DNA from: Ciceribacter sp. T2.26MG-112.2
GTDB lineage: Bacteria > Pseudomonadota > Alphaproteobacteria > Rhizobiales > Rhizobiaceae
Direction: 5' to 3'
Assembly: GCF_900492205.1 (NCBI RefSeq)
Contig: NZ_UEYQ01000010.1
Location: 1 to 64,000, forward strand
DNA: 64,000 nt
A model generated the notes under the pieces. It did no database searches and was not told where the DNA came from. It saw only the letters and a list, made by a program, of their open reading frames with translations. Position numbers and translations under genes: made by a program. This document shows, piece by piece, positions 29,851-40,900 of the stretch; positions within the stretch are counted from its first letter, which is position 1; every line of letters starts with the position of its first letter.

Positions 29851-32457
29851 ATGTCGGTAAAAAAGAGCGGCCCGATCCATCGGGACAAGGCAGGGGTTAT
29901 CGATCCCCGAGCTTCTGATCCGGGCAAGGATACCCATGCGAAAAGCGCCTTCGTCGGTGAGGGGCCTCGGTCACGTTCCGAACGCGGTCTCATGCGGCGG
30001 TTGTGGACGGCCTGCATGGGCGGAACGATCCTGACCGCGCTTTTCGCACCCACGCTGGCACAGACCAAGTCCAGCGTTCCTCCGGCGGAGAAACTGTTCA
30101 CCTCGGTCGAAATGGTCGGCTATGCGCTCGTGCTGGGTATTCTGTCGGCGGCGATGCTTTCTGCCGGCTGGCTGATAAGGCAGCGCGGTCGGCTCGAGGC
30201 CGAAGGCGCCGAGATGCGCTCGGCACTTTCCGACGCCAACCAGCGCATTTCCCGCTACCAGGCCCTGATCGCCGACAAGAACCGCCGGATCGTCATCTGG
30301 GACGGACAGAACGGCAAGCCCGAATTTCTCGGCCAGTTGCCGGCTGAAACCGGTGCGCCGCAGACCGACAGCGAATTCCTGGCCTTCGGGCGCTGGCTGA
30401 AGCCGGCCTCGGCGAGCGAACTGGAAAAGGCGATCGAGGCCCTGCGCCACAGCGCCGAGAGTTTTGACGTGATCGCCGAGACGCATCGAGGCGAAGTCAT
30501 CGAGGTCCAGGGCCGCCTCTCGGGCGGCCGGGCCTTCGCCCGTTTCGTCGCTCTCAACAATCTGCGGGCCGAACTCGCGGAACTTAAGATCGAGCGCAAT
30601 CGCCTGAGAAACTCCATTGCGACCTTCGAATCCTTGCTGGACGCGATCGAGCAGCCCGTCTGGCGGCGGGATGCCGAGGGCCACCTGACCTGGGTGAATC
30701 ACGCCTACAGCGAAGCGGTCGAGGCGGGATCCCCCGATCAGGCCGTTCGCGAGGGCCGCGAGATTCTCAACACGCTCACGCGAGAAAAGATCAAGGCCGC
30801 GGCGACGCCCGAATCTCCATTCCATGACGTCGTATCGACCGCGGTCCGCGGCAAGCGGACCTTCTTTGATGTAGTCGACATCCGCGAGCCATCGGGTTCC
30901 TGCGGGATGGCCGTCGACGTCAGCGGCGAGGAAGCGCTGCGCGAGGAACTGGCGCGCACCTTGAAGAGCCATGCCGAGACGCTTGAGCACCTCGAAGCGC
31001 CCGTTGCCATCTTCGACCGCGATCGGCGCCTGCAATTCTTCAATCAGCCGTTCCAGAAGCTCTGGGACCTCGAGCCGCTATTCCTCGAATCGCGGCCCGA
31101 TCACGGCGAACTGCTGGATCGGCTGCGTTCGGCACGCAAACTGCCGGAACAACTGAGCTGGAAGGCGTGGAAGGAGAATACGCTCTCTGTCTACCGCTCG
31201 CTCGAGACCCAGACCGACCTGTGGCATCTGCCCAACGGCCAGACGCTGCGCATCATCGCCTCGGCCCATCCGCAAGGTGGCGCAACCTGGGTATTCGAGA
31301 ACGTCACGGCGCAGTTCGAACTTGAAAGCCGCTACAACACGCTGCTGCGGGTTCGTGGCGAAACGATCGACCACCTGTCGGAAGGTGTGGCGGTGTTCGG
31401 TCCCGATGGCCGAATCGAGCTGTCCAACCCCGCCTTCCGTGCGCTTTGGGGGATCACCGAGGCGGATTCGAAACAGGGCACGCATATCAAGGCGATCGCG
31501 GCCGCCTGCGCGCCTTCCTATGATGGCGCGGACGGCTGGAAGGCCTTCGCCAAGATGATTACCAGCTTCGAGGACGAAAGGCCGTCGAGCCAGGGCACGC
31601 TGGAACTCTATTCCCGCCTGGTTCTCGACTACGCGGTCACGCCGCTGCCGAACGCCCAGACGATGCTGACCTTCGTCAACAAGACCGACAGCGTTCTCGC
31701 CGAACGGGCGCTCAAGGAAAAGAACGAGGCGCTGCGCAAGGCCGACGAGCTGAAGAACGACTTCGTCCAGCACGTCTCCTACGAACTGCGCTCGCCGCTG
31801 ACCAACATCATCGGCTTCACCGACCTGTTGAAGACGCCGGCGATCGGTCCTCTCAACGAGCGCCAGTCGGAATATATCGACCACATCTCCACCTCTTCGT
31901 CGGTGCTGCTGACGATCGTCAACGACATTCTCGACCTGGCGACCGTCGATGCCGGCATCATGCGGCTCGATTATGCCGATATCGATCTCACCGACCTGCT
32001 TGACGACGTCTCGATGCAGATGACCGATCGGCTGCAGGAGAGCAATGTCTCGCTCGAGATCGCCGCTGCCGCCCATCTCGGCCATATCGTGGCCGACCAG
32101 CAGCGGCTGAAGCAGATCCTCATCAAGATCCTGACCAATGCGGTGAATTTCGCACCGGAAGGCTCGGCCATCGAGCTGAAGTGCTGGCGCGAGGATGGGG
32201 ATTTCGTCTTCACGGTTCACGACAACGGCTGCGGCATGTCGAAGGACATGCTGGCAACCGTGTTCAACCGCTTCTCGACCAACGGCAAGAGCGGAAAGCG
32301 CAGCGGCGCCGGTCTCGGCCTTTCCATCGTCGAGAGCTTTGTCAACCTGCACAACGGCACCGTTTCGATCGACAGCGAACCGGGTCGGGGCACGACCGTC
32401 TCCTGCCGCATTCCCTCCGCGATCGTCGAACCGCAAGCCATCGCCGCCGCCGAATGA
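29851..32457 (+). CDS. divL: DivL-type PAS/histidine-kinase-like cell-cycle protein with Tyr instead of His
   Basis: This 868-residue protein has an N-terminal hydrophobic segment near residues 88-108, several PAS-like regions (about 260-620), then a dimerization box and HATPase domain (DNGCGMS, GAGLGLSIVESF). The box reads FVQHVSYELRSPLTNI: the residue that is His in ordinary kinases is Tyr644. This substitution is the hallmark of DivL, which in Caulobacter and Sinorhizobium binds DivK and steers the CckA-CtrA cell-cycle relay. The assigned start has only a GAGG abutting the ATG, so the N-terminus is uncertain; another in-frame ATG is at 29992. Confidence 0.88.
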   Translation: MSVKKSGPIHRDKAGVIDPRASDPGKDTHAKSAFVGEGPRSRSERGLMRRLWTACMGGTILTALFAPTLAQTKSSVPPAEKLFTSVEMVGYALVLGILSAAMLSAGWLIRQRGRLEAEGAEMRSALSDANQRISRYQALIADKNRRIVIWDGQNGKPEFLGQLPAETGAPQTDSEFLAFGRWLKPASASELEKAIEALRHSAESFDVIAETHRGEVIEVQGRLSGGRAFARFVALNNLRAELAELKIERNRLRNSIATFESLLDAIEQPVWRRDAEGHLTWVNHAYSEAVEAGSPDQAVREGREILNTLTREKIKAAATPESPFHDVVSTAVRGKRTFFDVVDIREPSGSCGMAVDVSGEEALREELARTLKSHAETLEHLEAPVAIFDRDRRLQFFNQPFQKLWDLEPLFLESRPDHGELLDRLRSARKLPEQLSWKAWKENTLSVYRSLETQTDLWHLPNGQTLRIIASAHPQGGATWVFENVTAQFELESRYNTLLRVRGETIDHLSEGVAVFGPDGRIELSNPAFRALWGITEADSKQGTHIKAIAAACAPSYDGADGWKAFAKMITSFEDERPSSQGTLELYSRLVLDYAVTPLPNAQTMLTFVNKTDSVLAERALKEKNEALRKADELKNDFVQHVSYELRSPLTNIIGFTDLLKTPAIGPLNERQSEYIDHISTSSSVLLTIVNDILDLATVDAGIMRLDYADIDLTDLLDDVSMQMTDRLQESNVSLEIAAAAHLGHIVADQQRLKQILIKILTNAVNFAPEGSAIELKCWREDGDFVFTVHDNGCGMSKDMLATVFNRFSTNGKSGKRSGAGLGLSIVESFVNLHNGTVSIDSEPGRGTTVSCRIPSAIVEPQAIAAAE

Positions 32458-33992
32458 CCGACACGCCATCGAGCCTCTCCCTGACCCTTGCGACCGAGGC
32501 GGATACCATTCGTCTCGGCGAGGAGCTGGCTCTGGTGGTGAAGCCAGGCGACTGCGTGGCGCTTTGGGGTGATCTCGGCGCCGGCAAGTCGACGCTGTCA
32601 CGAGCCCTGCTGCGGGCGATGGCCGACGACGACAATCTCGAAGTGCCGAGCCCGACCTTCACGCTGGTGCAGAACTACGACCTGCGTATCTCCGTGGCGC
32701 ATTTCGATCTCTACCGTCTCGCCGATCCCGCCGAGCTCGAGGAAATCGGCTTTGCCGATGCGCTCGACACCGGCGTTTGCCTGGTCGAATGGCCCGACAA
32801 GGCCGGCACCAGCCTGCCGGCAAAGCGCATCGACATTGCCTTCGGCTTCGATACGGATGGTGGGCGCCAGGTGACGATCACCGCACCCGCGTCGAAGATC
32901 GCCCGGATCGAACGCGTGCTTTCGATCCGTCGCTTCCTTGACGCGCATGGCTATGCCGGTGCCCGGCGCCGGCATCTGACCGGCGATGCCTCGACCCGCG
33001 CCTATGAATACATCTATCCGGCGGACGGCGGCACCCGGCGCATCCTGATGGACGCGCCTCGCCAGCCCGACGGCCCGCCGATCCGCGACGGCAAGCCCTA
33101 TTCCCAGATCGTCCATCTCGCCGAAGACGTCTATCCCTTCGTCGCAATCGACCAAGCATTACGTGAACGCGGATTTGCCGCGCCCGAGATCTTTGAGCGG
33201 GATTGCGAGGCCGGCCTGCTGTTGATCGAGGATTTCGGCCCGGCAACCGTTCTCGACGAGGACGGCAGGCCGATCCCCGAGCGCTATCGCGCCAGCGTCG
33301 CCTGCCTGGCCGCACTCCATGCCACTCGCTTCGAGCGGGACATTCAGATCGAAGCCGGTCGCGCACACCACGTTCCGGACTATGATCGCGCCGCCATGAA
33401 GATGGAGGCCGAACTGCTGATCGACTGGCACCTGCCGTGGAAGCGGGACGGTGCCCCGGCAACGCCGGCGGAACGAGCCGAGTATCTGGCGATCTGGGAC
33501 GACCTGATCGACCAGCTCGCCACCGCCGAAAAGACACTGGTCTTACGCGATTTCCACTCGCCGAACATCATCTGGCGGGGCGAGCAGCAGGGTATCCAGC
33601 GGATCGGTCTGATCGACTTCCAGGACGCGATGATCGGTCCCTCGGCCTATGACCTGGTGTCGATCGTCCAGGACGCCCGTGTCACCGTCGAACGCGACCT
33701 TGTCGACCAGTTGATGGTCGATTATCTGGCGCTTCGCCGCAGCGAGGCCGGTTTCAACGAGGCGGACTTCCGCAAGGCCTGGGCCATCATGTCGGCGCAG
33801 CGCGCCTGCAAGCTCAACGGGCTCTGGGTTCGCCTGATGAAACGCGACCACAAGCCGGGCTACATGAAGCACATGGACCGGACGCTGTGGCATCTATCGG
33901 TCGCCTTCGAGCATGAGGCGCTTGCCCCCTTGCGCGACTGGTGCGCAAGGGTTGGAATCGGCGAAACCGAATCACTTCCCAAGGCACGATGA
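32454..33992 (+). CDS. tsaE: Fused TsaE (t6A synthesis ATPase) / AmgK-type sugar kinase
   Basis: This 512-residue protein joins two domains. Residues 1-155 are TsaE, the ATPase needed for the t6A37 tRNA modification, with P-loop GDLGAGKST (39-47) and SPTFTLVQNY. Residues about 160-512 are an aminoglycoside-phosphotransferase fold with Asp366 and Asn371 in RDFHSPNIIW and GLIDFQDAMIG. The second domain matches AmgK, which phosphorylates N-acetylmuramate/GlcNAc at C1 in peptidoglycan recycling. MurU, its pathway partner, follows with a four-base overlap. The fusion is frequent in Rhizobiales. The start ATG overlaps the divL stop by four bases. Confidence 0.9.
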   Translation: MTDTPSSLSLTLATEADTIRLGEELALVVKPGDCVALWGDLGAGKSTLSRALLRAMADDDNLEVPSPTFTLVQNYDLRISVAHFDLYRLADPAELEEIGFADALDTGVCLVEWPDKAGTSLPAKRIDIAFGFDTDGGRQVTITAPASKIARIERVLSIRRFLDAHGYAGARRRHLTGDASTRAYEYIYPADGGTRRILMDAPRQPDGPPIRDGKPYSQIVHLAEDVYPFVAIDQALRERGFAAPEIFERDCEAGLLLIEDFGPATVLDEDGRPIPERYRASVACLAALHATRFERDIQIEAGRAHHVPDYDRAAMKMEAELLIDWHLPWKRDGAPATPAERAEYLAIWDDLIDQLATAEKTLVLRDFHSPNIIWRGEQQGIQRIGLIDFQDAMIGPSAYDLVSIVQDARVTVERDLVDQLMVDYLALRRSEAGFNEADFRKAWAIMSAQRACKLNGLWVRLMKRDHKPGYMKHMDRTLWHLSVAFEHEALAPLRDWCARVGIGETESLPKAR

Positions 33993-34732
33993 AGATCACC
34001 AACGCGATGGTACTCGCAGCCGGGCTCGGCACCCGGATGCGGCCGATTACCAATAGCATGCCGAAGCCGCTTGTTAGGATCGCCGGCAGGCCGATGATCG
34101 ACTATGTGCTCGATACGCTGGTTGCCGCCGGTGTTGACCGGGTCGTGGTCAATGTGCACCATTTCGCCGAACAGATGGAAGCCCATCTCACCGGTTATCG
34201 TGGGCTGGAAATCCTCATTTCCGACGAGCGCGCAGAGCTCATGAATTCCGGCGGTGGACTGGTAAAGGGGTTGAAACTGCTCGACCGTTCGCCGGCCTTC
34301 GTGATGAATGCCGACCTGTTCTGGATCGGAGAGAAGCCCGGGGGCAAAACCAATCTCGAGCATCTTGCCGATATCTTCGATCCGGCGCGCATGGACATGG
34401 TCCTGCTCTGCGTGCCGCTTGAGCGGACCACAGGGCACAACGGCAAGAAGGATTTCTCGCTTGGTGCAGATGGGAGGCTCAAGCGCTATGCGGACGGCGA
34501 TCCCAATCCGGTCGTCTATGCCGGCGCGATCGCACTTCTGCCGGAACTGTTCGACGACGCCCCCCAGGATGCCTTCAACCTCAACATCTATTTCGACCGG
34601 GCCATCGCCCGCGGACGGCTCTACGGCGTCGAGATGGCCGGCCAGTGGCTGACCGTCGGTACGCCGGAGGCGATCGGTGAAGCGGAAGAGACCATCCGGC
34701 GTTTCGGGAATGCCAGCGGCAAGGGAGCCTGA
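33989..34732 (+). CDS. murU: N-acetylmuramate-1-phosphate uridylyltransferase (MurU type)
   Basis: This 247-residue nucleotidyltransferase has the signature LAAGLGTRMRPITNSMPKPL near the N-terminus and the metal-binding NADLFW later. Next to AmgK it most likely makes UDP-MurNAc from MurNAc-1-phosphate, a recycling bypass of MurA/MurB known from Pseudomonas to give intrinsic fosfomycin tolerance. The frame opens earlier, at 33941, but the ATG at 33989 overlaps the tsaE/amgK stop (ATGA) and gives the family start. Confidence 0.88.
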   Translation: MKITNAMVLAAGLGTRMRPITNSMPKPLVRIAGRPMIDYVLDTLVAAGVDRVVVNVHHFAEQMEAHLTGYRGLEILISDERAELMNSGGGLVKGLKLLDRSPAFVMNADLFWIGEKPGGKTNLEHLADIFDPARMDMVLLCVPLERTTGHNGKKDFSLGADGRLKRYADGDPNPVVYAGAIALLPELFDDAPQDAFNLNIYFDRAIARGRLYGVEMAGQWLTVGTPEAIGEAEETIRRFGNASGKGA

Positions 34733-37700
34733 TGATGGCGGGGACGCATCGACCGCGTGTCCTGACGATACCGGCGGGGCTTCCCTTCCTCAAGCTGCTG
34801 GCCGAGCGACTGCTCGACGGCACGCTCGCACCGGACTGGCGCTACGACCCCGCCGATCCGCTTTCGCTCGCCAAGGTGACGATCCTCGTTCCCACCCGCC
34901 GCGCGGCACGCGTGCTGCGCGCCGAGTTCGTCGAACTGCTGGGCGGGCGCTCGGCCATCCTCCCCGTCATCCGACCGCTCGGAGAAACGGATGAGGACAG
35001 CGGCTATTTCGAAGCCGACCAACCCGCGCTCATCGATCTTGCACCGCCGGTCAGCAGTACCGTCATGCTGCTGGAACTGGCGCGCCTGATCCTGGCCTGG
35101 CGAAACCAGTTGCCGGCCATCGTCCGCAGCATTCATGCCGATACCCCTCTTGTCGCGCCGGCAAGCCCCGCCGATGCCGTCTGGCTGGCACGCGCGCTCG
35201 CCGAACTGATCGACGCGGTCGAGACCGAAGGCTGCGACTGGGCCGATCTCGTCAAGCTCGACGTGCGCGACTTCGCCTCCTGGTGGCAGTTGACCGTCGA
35301 GTTCCTGAAGATCGCGACCGCTTTCTGGCCGGCACGCCTGGAAGAACTGGCGCGCTCGTCGCCCGCGCGCCATCGCGATGCCGGCTTGAGGGCGGAAGCC
35401 CAGCGTATCGCCCGGCTCGAACCGGGTCATCCGGTGATCGTCGCCGGCTCGACCGGATCGATACCCGCCGCTGCCGAACTGATCGCCGCCATTGCCGCAC
35501 GTCCCGATGGCGTGATCGTCCTGCCCGGACTCGACACCAGCATGCCGCCCGAGGACTGGTTGAAGGTTGGGCTCGAGCCGGAAGCTGGAAGACCGGCCGA
35601 TCCGGCCAGCCGCGGCCACCCGCAATACGGCCTCCACCGACTGCTCCGGCAGCTGCAACTGGACCGCCCGGAGGTCGAGCCGCTGGGAACGGCGGATCCC
35701 GTGCTGGCCGATCGCGCCGAAATCCTGTCACGCGCGCTGGCGCCGGCCGGCGCCACCGACGGCTGGCAGGCCTGGCGCAGCGCCTTCGGCGAGACCCGGA
35801 TTCACCAGGCCTTCTCCGAGGTGGCGCTGATCGAGGCAGCCAACGAGCGCGAGGAAGCCATGGCGATCGCCGTAGCACTTCGCCTTGGCCTCGAGCATCC
35901 GGGGGCCGCCGGCGGCGAAAGCCGGGTGGCGCTGATCACGCCGGACCGCGCGCTAGCCCGCCGGGTCACGGCCGAGCTTGCCCGTTTCGGCATTCTCGCC
36001 GACGATTCCGCCGGCACGCCGTTCAGCGCAACGCAGCAGGGCATCCTCACCCAGCTGCTTCTGGAGGCAACGCTGCGGCCCGGCGATCCGGTGCCGCTCG
36101 TTTCGGTTCTCAAACATCCCCTCGCCCGCTTCGGCATGGACCCCACGCTCTACCGCGAGGCGGCCGATGCCCTGGAACTGGTCGCCCTTCGCGGCGGCAT
36201 CGAGCCGGTTGATCTCGCCACGCTTGCCGCGCTGTTCGACAAGAGGCTGGCAGAGCATCGGGGCGACCGCCACGCGCCGCAGTGGCGTCTTTCCTTGGCC
36301 CCGGCGTCCATCGAGGCGGCCCGCGACCTCGCCGAGCGGATCGCCAGGGCCGTAGAGCCGCTGGTGGGCGTTCTTGTCCGCGTCGCCGATGGCCGAACTC
36401 TGACCGACAAGCTGCCGCTTGGCCAATGGGCGGAGCGGACCGGCCGGGTCCTCGAAGCCGTCTGCGGCGACGAACGCGGCGACCTCTCGGCCCTCTGGTC
36501 CGACGAGGCCGGCGAAACACTGGCGAGCCAGCTTGGCGAAATCATCGCAACCGACGGTGAGATCGTTGCCGACGGCCCCCAATGGATCGACATCTTCGGT
36601 GCCCTGACCGCAAGTTCGGCCGTGAAGCCGCGCGCCATGCGTCATCCGCGCGTCTTCGTCTTCGGCACGCTCGAGGCGCGTCTTCAAAGCGTCGACATGC
36701 TGGTGATCGGCGGACTCAACGAGGGCTCCTGGCCGGGACAGACCACCAACAACCCTTTCCTGTCGCGCATGATGAAGACCGAGATCGGGCTGGAACCGCC
36801 CGAACGGCGGATCGGCCAGCTGGCGCATGATTTCGAGATGGCAAGCGGCACGCGTCGCCTGGTCTATTCGCGCGCCCTTCGCCAGGGCTCGGCCCCGACG
36901 GTCGCCTCGCGTTGGCTGCAAAGGCTGCTGGCCCTCTCCGGCAGCGATCTGGAACGGCAATTGAAAACGCGGGGTGACCTCTACCGGCACTATGCCGCGC
37001 TTCTCGACCGGGCCGCACCACAGGCGCCGGCGCAACGCCCGGCCCCGAAGCCGCCGGCCGGACTGCAACCGACACAATTCTCCTTCAGCGAGGTCGGGCG
37101 GTTCCGCCGCGATCCCTACGCGCTGTATGCGCGGCGCATCCTCAAGCTCGACCCTGTCGATGGATTTAACCAGGATCCGGGCGCGGCGGAGCGCGGCACG
37201 CTTTATCACAAGATCATCGAGCGCTTCGTCAGCGAAGGCCACGATCCGGCAAGCGTGCAAGCGCCCGCCGCCATGCAGCGGATCGTCGACGAGTTGTTTG
37301 ACGTCGAACGCTTGCCTATCCATATCGACATCGTCTGGCGACAGCGTTTCGCCAGCGTCGGGCGTGCCTTCATCGAATGGGAACGCGACCGTCGGCCCGA
37401 GATCCGCAAGACCTTCACCGAGGCGCGCGGCCGGATCGAGCTTGCCAACGGCATTACCTTGTCCGGCGTCGCGGACCGGATCGACGTCAAGGGCGCGCAT
37501 CACGCCGATATCATCGACTACAAGACAGGCCTTAGCCCCACGCCCCCGCAGGCCCGCAGCCTGCTCGACCCGCAACTGGCACTGGAAGCCGCGGCACTCC
37601 AGGCCGGCGCCTTCCGCGACGCAGGCCGGTTGACGCCGGACAATCTTCTCTATGTCCGCCTCAAACCCGCAGACAGTCTGATCGTCGATTCCGTCAACAA

Positions 37701-37926
37701 CGAGCTTTCGGGTCGCGGCGACAACAAGAAAACGGCGGTCGAGCTCGCCGAGCAATCCGTCGAGGAACTTGCGCGATTCGTTGAGGCGCTGCGAAGCGGC
37801 GAACGCGGCTATGTCTCGCGCCTGATCCCCGCGCAGCAGAACGACTTCGGCGGAGAATACGACCATCTGGCGCGCGTGGCGGAATGGTCGACGGCCGATA
37901 CCGAGGAGCCGGGCAATGACGAATGA
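34732..37926 (+). CDS. addB: Double-strand break repair nuclease subunit AddB
   Basis: This 1064-residue partner of AddA in RecBCD-like end resection is the alphaproteobacterial AddB type. It has a helicase-like middle region (LVIGGLNEGSWPGQTTNNPF) and a C-terminal RecB-family nuclease with Asp929 and Lys931 in IIDYKTG. It starts one base inside the murU stop and overlaps addA by 11 bases, so the genes are coupled. Confidence 0.95.
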   Translation: MMAGTHRPRVLTIPAGLPFLKLLAERLLDGTLAPDWRYDPADPLSLAKVTILVPTRRAARVLRAEFVELLGGRSAILPVIRPLGETDEDSGYFEADQPALIDLAPPVSSTVMLLELARLILAWRNQLPAIVRSIHADTPLVAPASPADAVWLARALAELIDAVETEGCDWADLVKLDVRDFASWWQLTVEFLKIATAFWPARLEELARSSPARHRDAGLRAEAQRIARLEPGHPVIVAGSTGSIPAAAELIAAIAARPDGVIVLPGLDTSMPPEDWLKVGLEPEAGRPADPASRGHPQYGLHRLLRQLQLDRPEVEPLGTADPVLADRAEILSRALAPAGATDGWQAWRSAFGETRIHQAFSEVALIEAANEREEAMAIAVALRLGLEHPGAAGGESRVALITPDRALARRVTAELARFGILADDSAGTPFSATQQGILTQLLLEATLRPGDPVPLVSVLKHPLARFGMDPTLYREAADALELVALRGGIEPVDLATLAALFDKRLAEHRGDRHAPQWRLSLAPASIEAARDLAERIARAVEPLVGVLVRVADGRTLTDKLPLGQWAERTGRVLEAVCGDERGDLSALWSDEAGETLASQLGEIIATDGEIVADGPQWIDIFGALTASSAVKPRAMRHPRVFVFGTLEARLQSVDMLVIGGLNEGSWPGQTTNNPFLSRMMKTEIGLEPPERRIGQLAHDFEMASGTRRLVYSRALRQGSAPTVASRWLQRLLALSGSDLERQLKTRGDLYRHYAALLDRAAPQAPAQRPAPKPPAGLQPTQFSFSEVGRFRRDPYALYARRILKLDPVDGFNQDPGAAERGTLYHKIIERFVSEGHDPASVQAPAAMQRIVDELFDVERLPIHIDIVWRQRFASVGRAFIEWERDRRPEIRKTFTEARGRIELANGITLSGVADRIDVKGAHHADIIDYKTGLSPTPPQARSLLDPQLALEAAALQAGAFRDAGRLTPDNLLYVRLKPADSLIVDSVNNELSGRGDNKKTAVELAEQSVEELARFVEALRSGERGYVSRLIPAQQNDFGGEYDHLARVAEWSTADTEEPGNDE

Positions 37927-40900
37927 CGAGGCAGCACTGCCATCCGGCGATGATCCGGCCGTCTGGCTCGACTGGACCAGCCTGCAGCAGGCCGTGGCCT
38001 CCGACCCGGCGAGATCGGCCTGGGTTTCGGCCAATGCCGGATCGGGAAAGACCCATGTTCTGACCCAGCGGGTCATCCGCCTGCTGCTTGCCGGCGCAAG
38101 GCCTTCCTCGATCCTCTGCCTGACCTATACCAAGGCCGCCGCCTCGGAAATGTCGAACCGCGTCTTCTCGCGGCTGGCGGAATGGGCGACGCTGTCGGAC
38201 GAAGAACTGGCCAGGCGACTTTACGCAATCGAGCAGCGACAGCCGGATCGCCTCAAGCTGGCCGAGGCCCGGCGGCTCTTTGCCCGCGCGCTGGAAACCC
38301 CCGGCGGCTTGAAGATCCAGACCATCCACGCCTTTTGCGAGGCGCTGCTGCATCAGTTCCCGCTGGAGGCCAATGTCGCCGGCCATTTCACCGTTCTCGA
38401 CGACCGGGCTGCCCATGCGGTTCTGGCAGAAGCCCGCCGCTCGCTTTTGACCGCCACTTCGTCGGAGGACGATGCAGTGCTGGCAGAGGCCTTTTCCCAG
38501 GTGCTCAGCATCGCTGATGAGAGTGGGCTTGAAACGTTGCTGGGCGATCTCGTCGCCAACCGCCACGCCGTTCGCGCCTTCGTCAAGGCAGCGGAGACGG
38601 CCGGCGGGGTGGACGTCCTGCTGCGCCGGGGGCTGGATATCGCCGATGGCACCACGGAAGACGGTCTGATCGGGCAGGTCTGGCCCCTACCCTCACTCAG
38701 TGGAGCCGCGCTGACCGCCTATATCCTGCTGGCGAGGTCAAAAGACGGGAACCAGACGGTTCGGGAGGTTGCGGACCTCCTGGAGAGCGCCGCGCACGAG
38801 CCCGATGCGCGCAAGCGGCTTGGTATCGTCGAGGCAGCGTTCTTCACCAAGGGAGGAAAGCCGAAGGCGGACAGGTCGCTGATCGCAACGGCCATGACCA
38901 CGGCGAACCCGCAGCTTCACGAGGCGATCGTCGCAGCGCGCGAGCATGTGGCCGCCTTTCAGGATCGCCGGCGCATCTTTCGCATGTACCAGGCGACAAT
39001 GGCCGCCTTGACGCTGGCCGGGCGTCTGGACGAAGACTACGAGGAATTGAAGAAAAAGCGCAGCCAGCTCGACTTCGAGGACCTGATCGTTCGCACGGCG
39101 GAGCTTCTGTTGCGCAGCGATGTCGGTCCCTGGGTCCACTACAAACTGGACCAGGGCATTGATCATATCCTCGTCGACGAAGCCCAAGATACCAGCCCCG
39201 TTCAATGGTCGGTCATCCGTTCGTTGCGGGAGGATTTCTTCTCCGGCGAAAGCGCCCGCGGCCTGACACGCACTTTCTTTGCCGTCGGCGACGAAAAGCA
39301 GTCGATCTATTCCTTCCAGGGCGCCCGGCCTGAACGCTTTTCCGAAGAAGCAAGATCAACCGCCCGCGCCGTGGCTGCCGGAAGCCAGGTATTCAGCCCT
39401 GTGCGCCTGCCGCTCTCTTTCCGTTCGACCTTGACCGTGCTGTCGGCCGTCGACCAGGTCTTTTCCGTTGCCGGCAACGCCCGAGGACTGAGCGCCGGTG
39501 GCGACAGCGTGGTGCATATGTCGAGCCGGATCGGCCATCCCGGTGCAGTCGACTTGTGGAGCATGATCGCGGCGGAGAAATCCGATACGTCCGAGGACTG
39601 GACGGCGCCCTTCGACGCCACGCCGGAAAGCGCGCCATCGGCGATCCTCGCGCGGCGCATCGCCTTTACGATCGAGCAGTTGCTCGGCAAGGAAACGATC
39701 ATCGAGAAGGGCAAGCGGCGCCCGATCCGGGCCGGTGACATCCTCGTTCTGGTTCGGAAGCGCGACAATTTCGTCAATGCCCTCACCCGTGCGCTGAAGC
39801 GGCGCAACAATATCCCGGTTGCCGGTGCCGACCGGCTGAAGCTGACCTCGCATATCGCCGTGCAGGATCTGCTGGCACTCGGCCGTTTCGTTCTTTTGAC
39901 GGCGGACGATCTTTCGCTCGCGGCCCTGCTGAAGAGCCCGCTGTTCAACCATGGCGAGGAGGATCTGTTCGACCTCGCCGCCCATCGGCCGGCGGATTGT
40001 GGTCTCTGGGCGCACATGCGCAATATTGCAGCCGATGCACCTGGACGCTGGGGCGAGACCGTCATGCGACTGGAAGCCTTCCTGGCCCTGTCGCGATCCC
40101 TGCCCGTTCATGATTTCTATGCGCGCGTACTGGGCGTTCATGGGGGAAGGCAGGACTATCTTGCCCGCCTGGGCTCCGAAGTGAGCGATATTCTCGACGA
40201 ATTCCTGAGCTTTGCCCTGGCCTTCGAGACCGCCGGCCTGCCCGGCTTGCAGGCCTTCGTCTCAACGCTGGAAACGGAAGCGCCCGAGGTCAAGCGCGAG
40301 CAGGACAAGGACCGCGACGAGGTCCGGATCATGACCGTCCACGCCTCGAAGGGGCTCGAGGCGCCGATCGTCTTTCTCATCGATGGCGGCGGCAAGCCCT
40401 TCAATCAGAACCATCTCGCCAAGTTTCGCCTGATCGAGGGCGGACATGGCACCTCGCCGCTTCCGGTCTGGGTACCAAACAAGACGCTCTCCAATACCCT
40501 GATCGACGCCGATGTCGAACGACGCCGGCAGATGGCGGAAGAGGAATATCGCCGACTACTCTACGTCGCCATGACACGGGCCGCCGACCGGCTGATCGTC
40601 TGCGGTTATCGCGGCGTGAACGATCCGGGCGAGGTCTGGCACCAGATGATCGCCGATGCTCTGCGCGACAAGACGGATTTCTGTCGGCCGGTCGAATATT
40701 CCAGTCCGGACGGAGCCTGGGACGGACTGGCCTGGCGGCTGCCCGAGGCCGCGCGGGAATTCGAAAGCGAAACGGAGGTGCTTGCCGATCGGCCGGAGGA
40801 GGCCTTGCCCGACGAATTGCTCCGTCCGCTTGCGGCCAGCCCAAGCCTGCCACGCCCGCTCAGCCCTTCCGGCGCGGGCGCCCTGGTGATCGATGAAGCC

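Noticed and set aside
35953-38076. 707-codon reverse open frame
   Set aside because: It is antisense across addB and the start of addA; shadow of high-GC coding.
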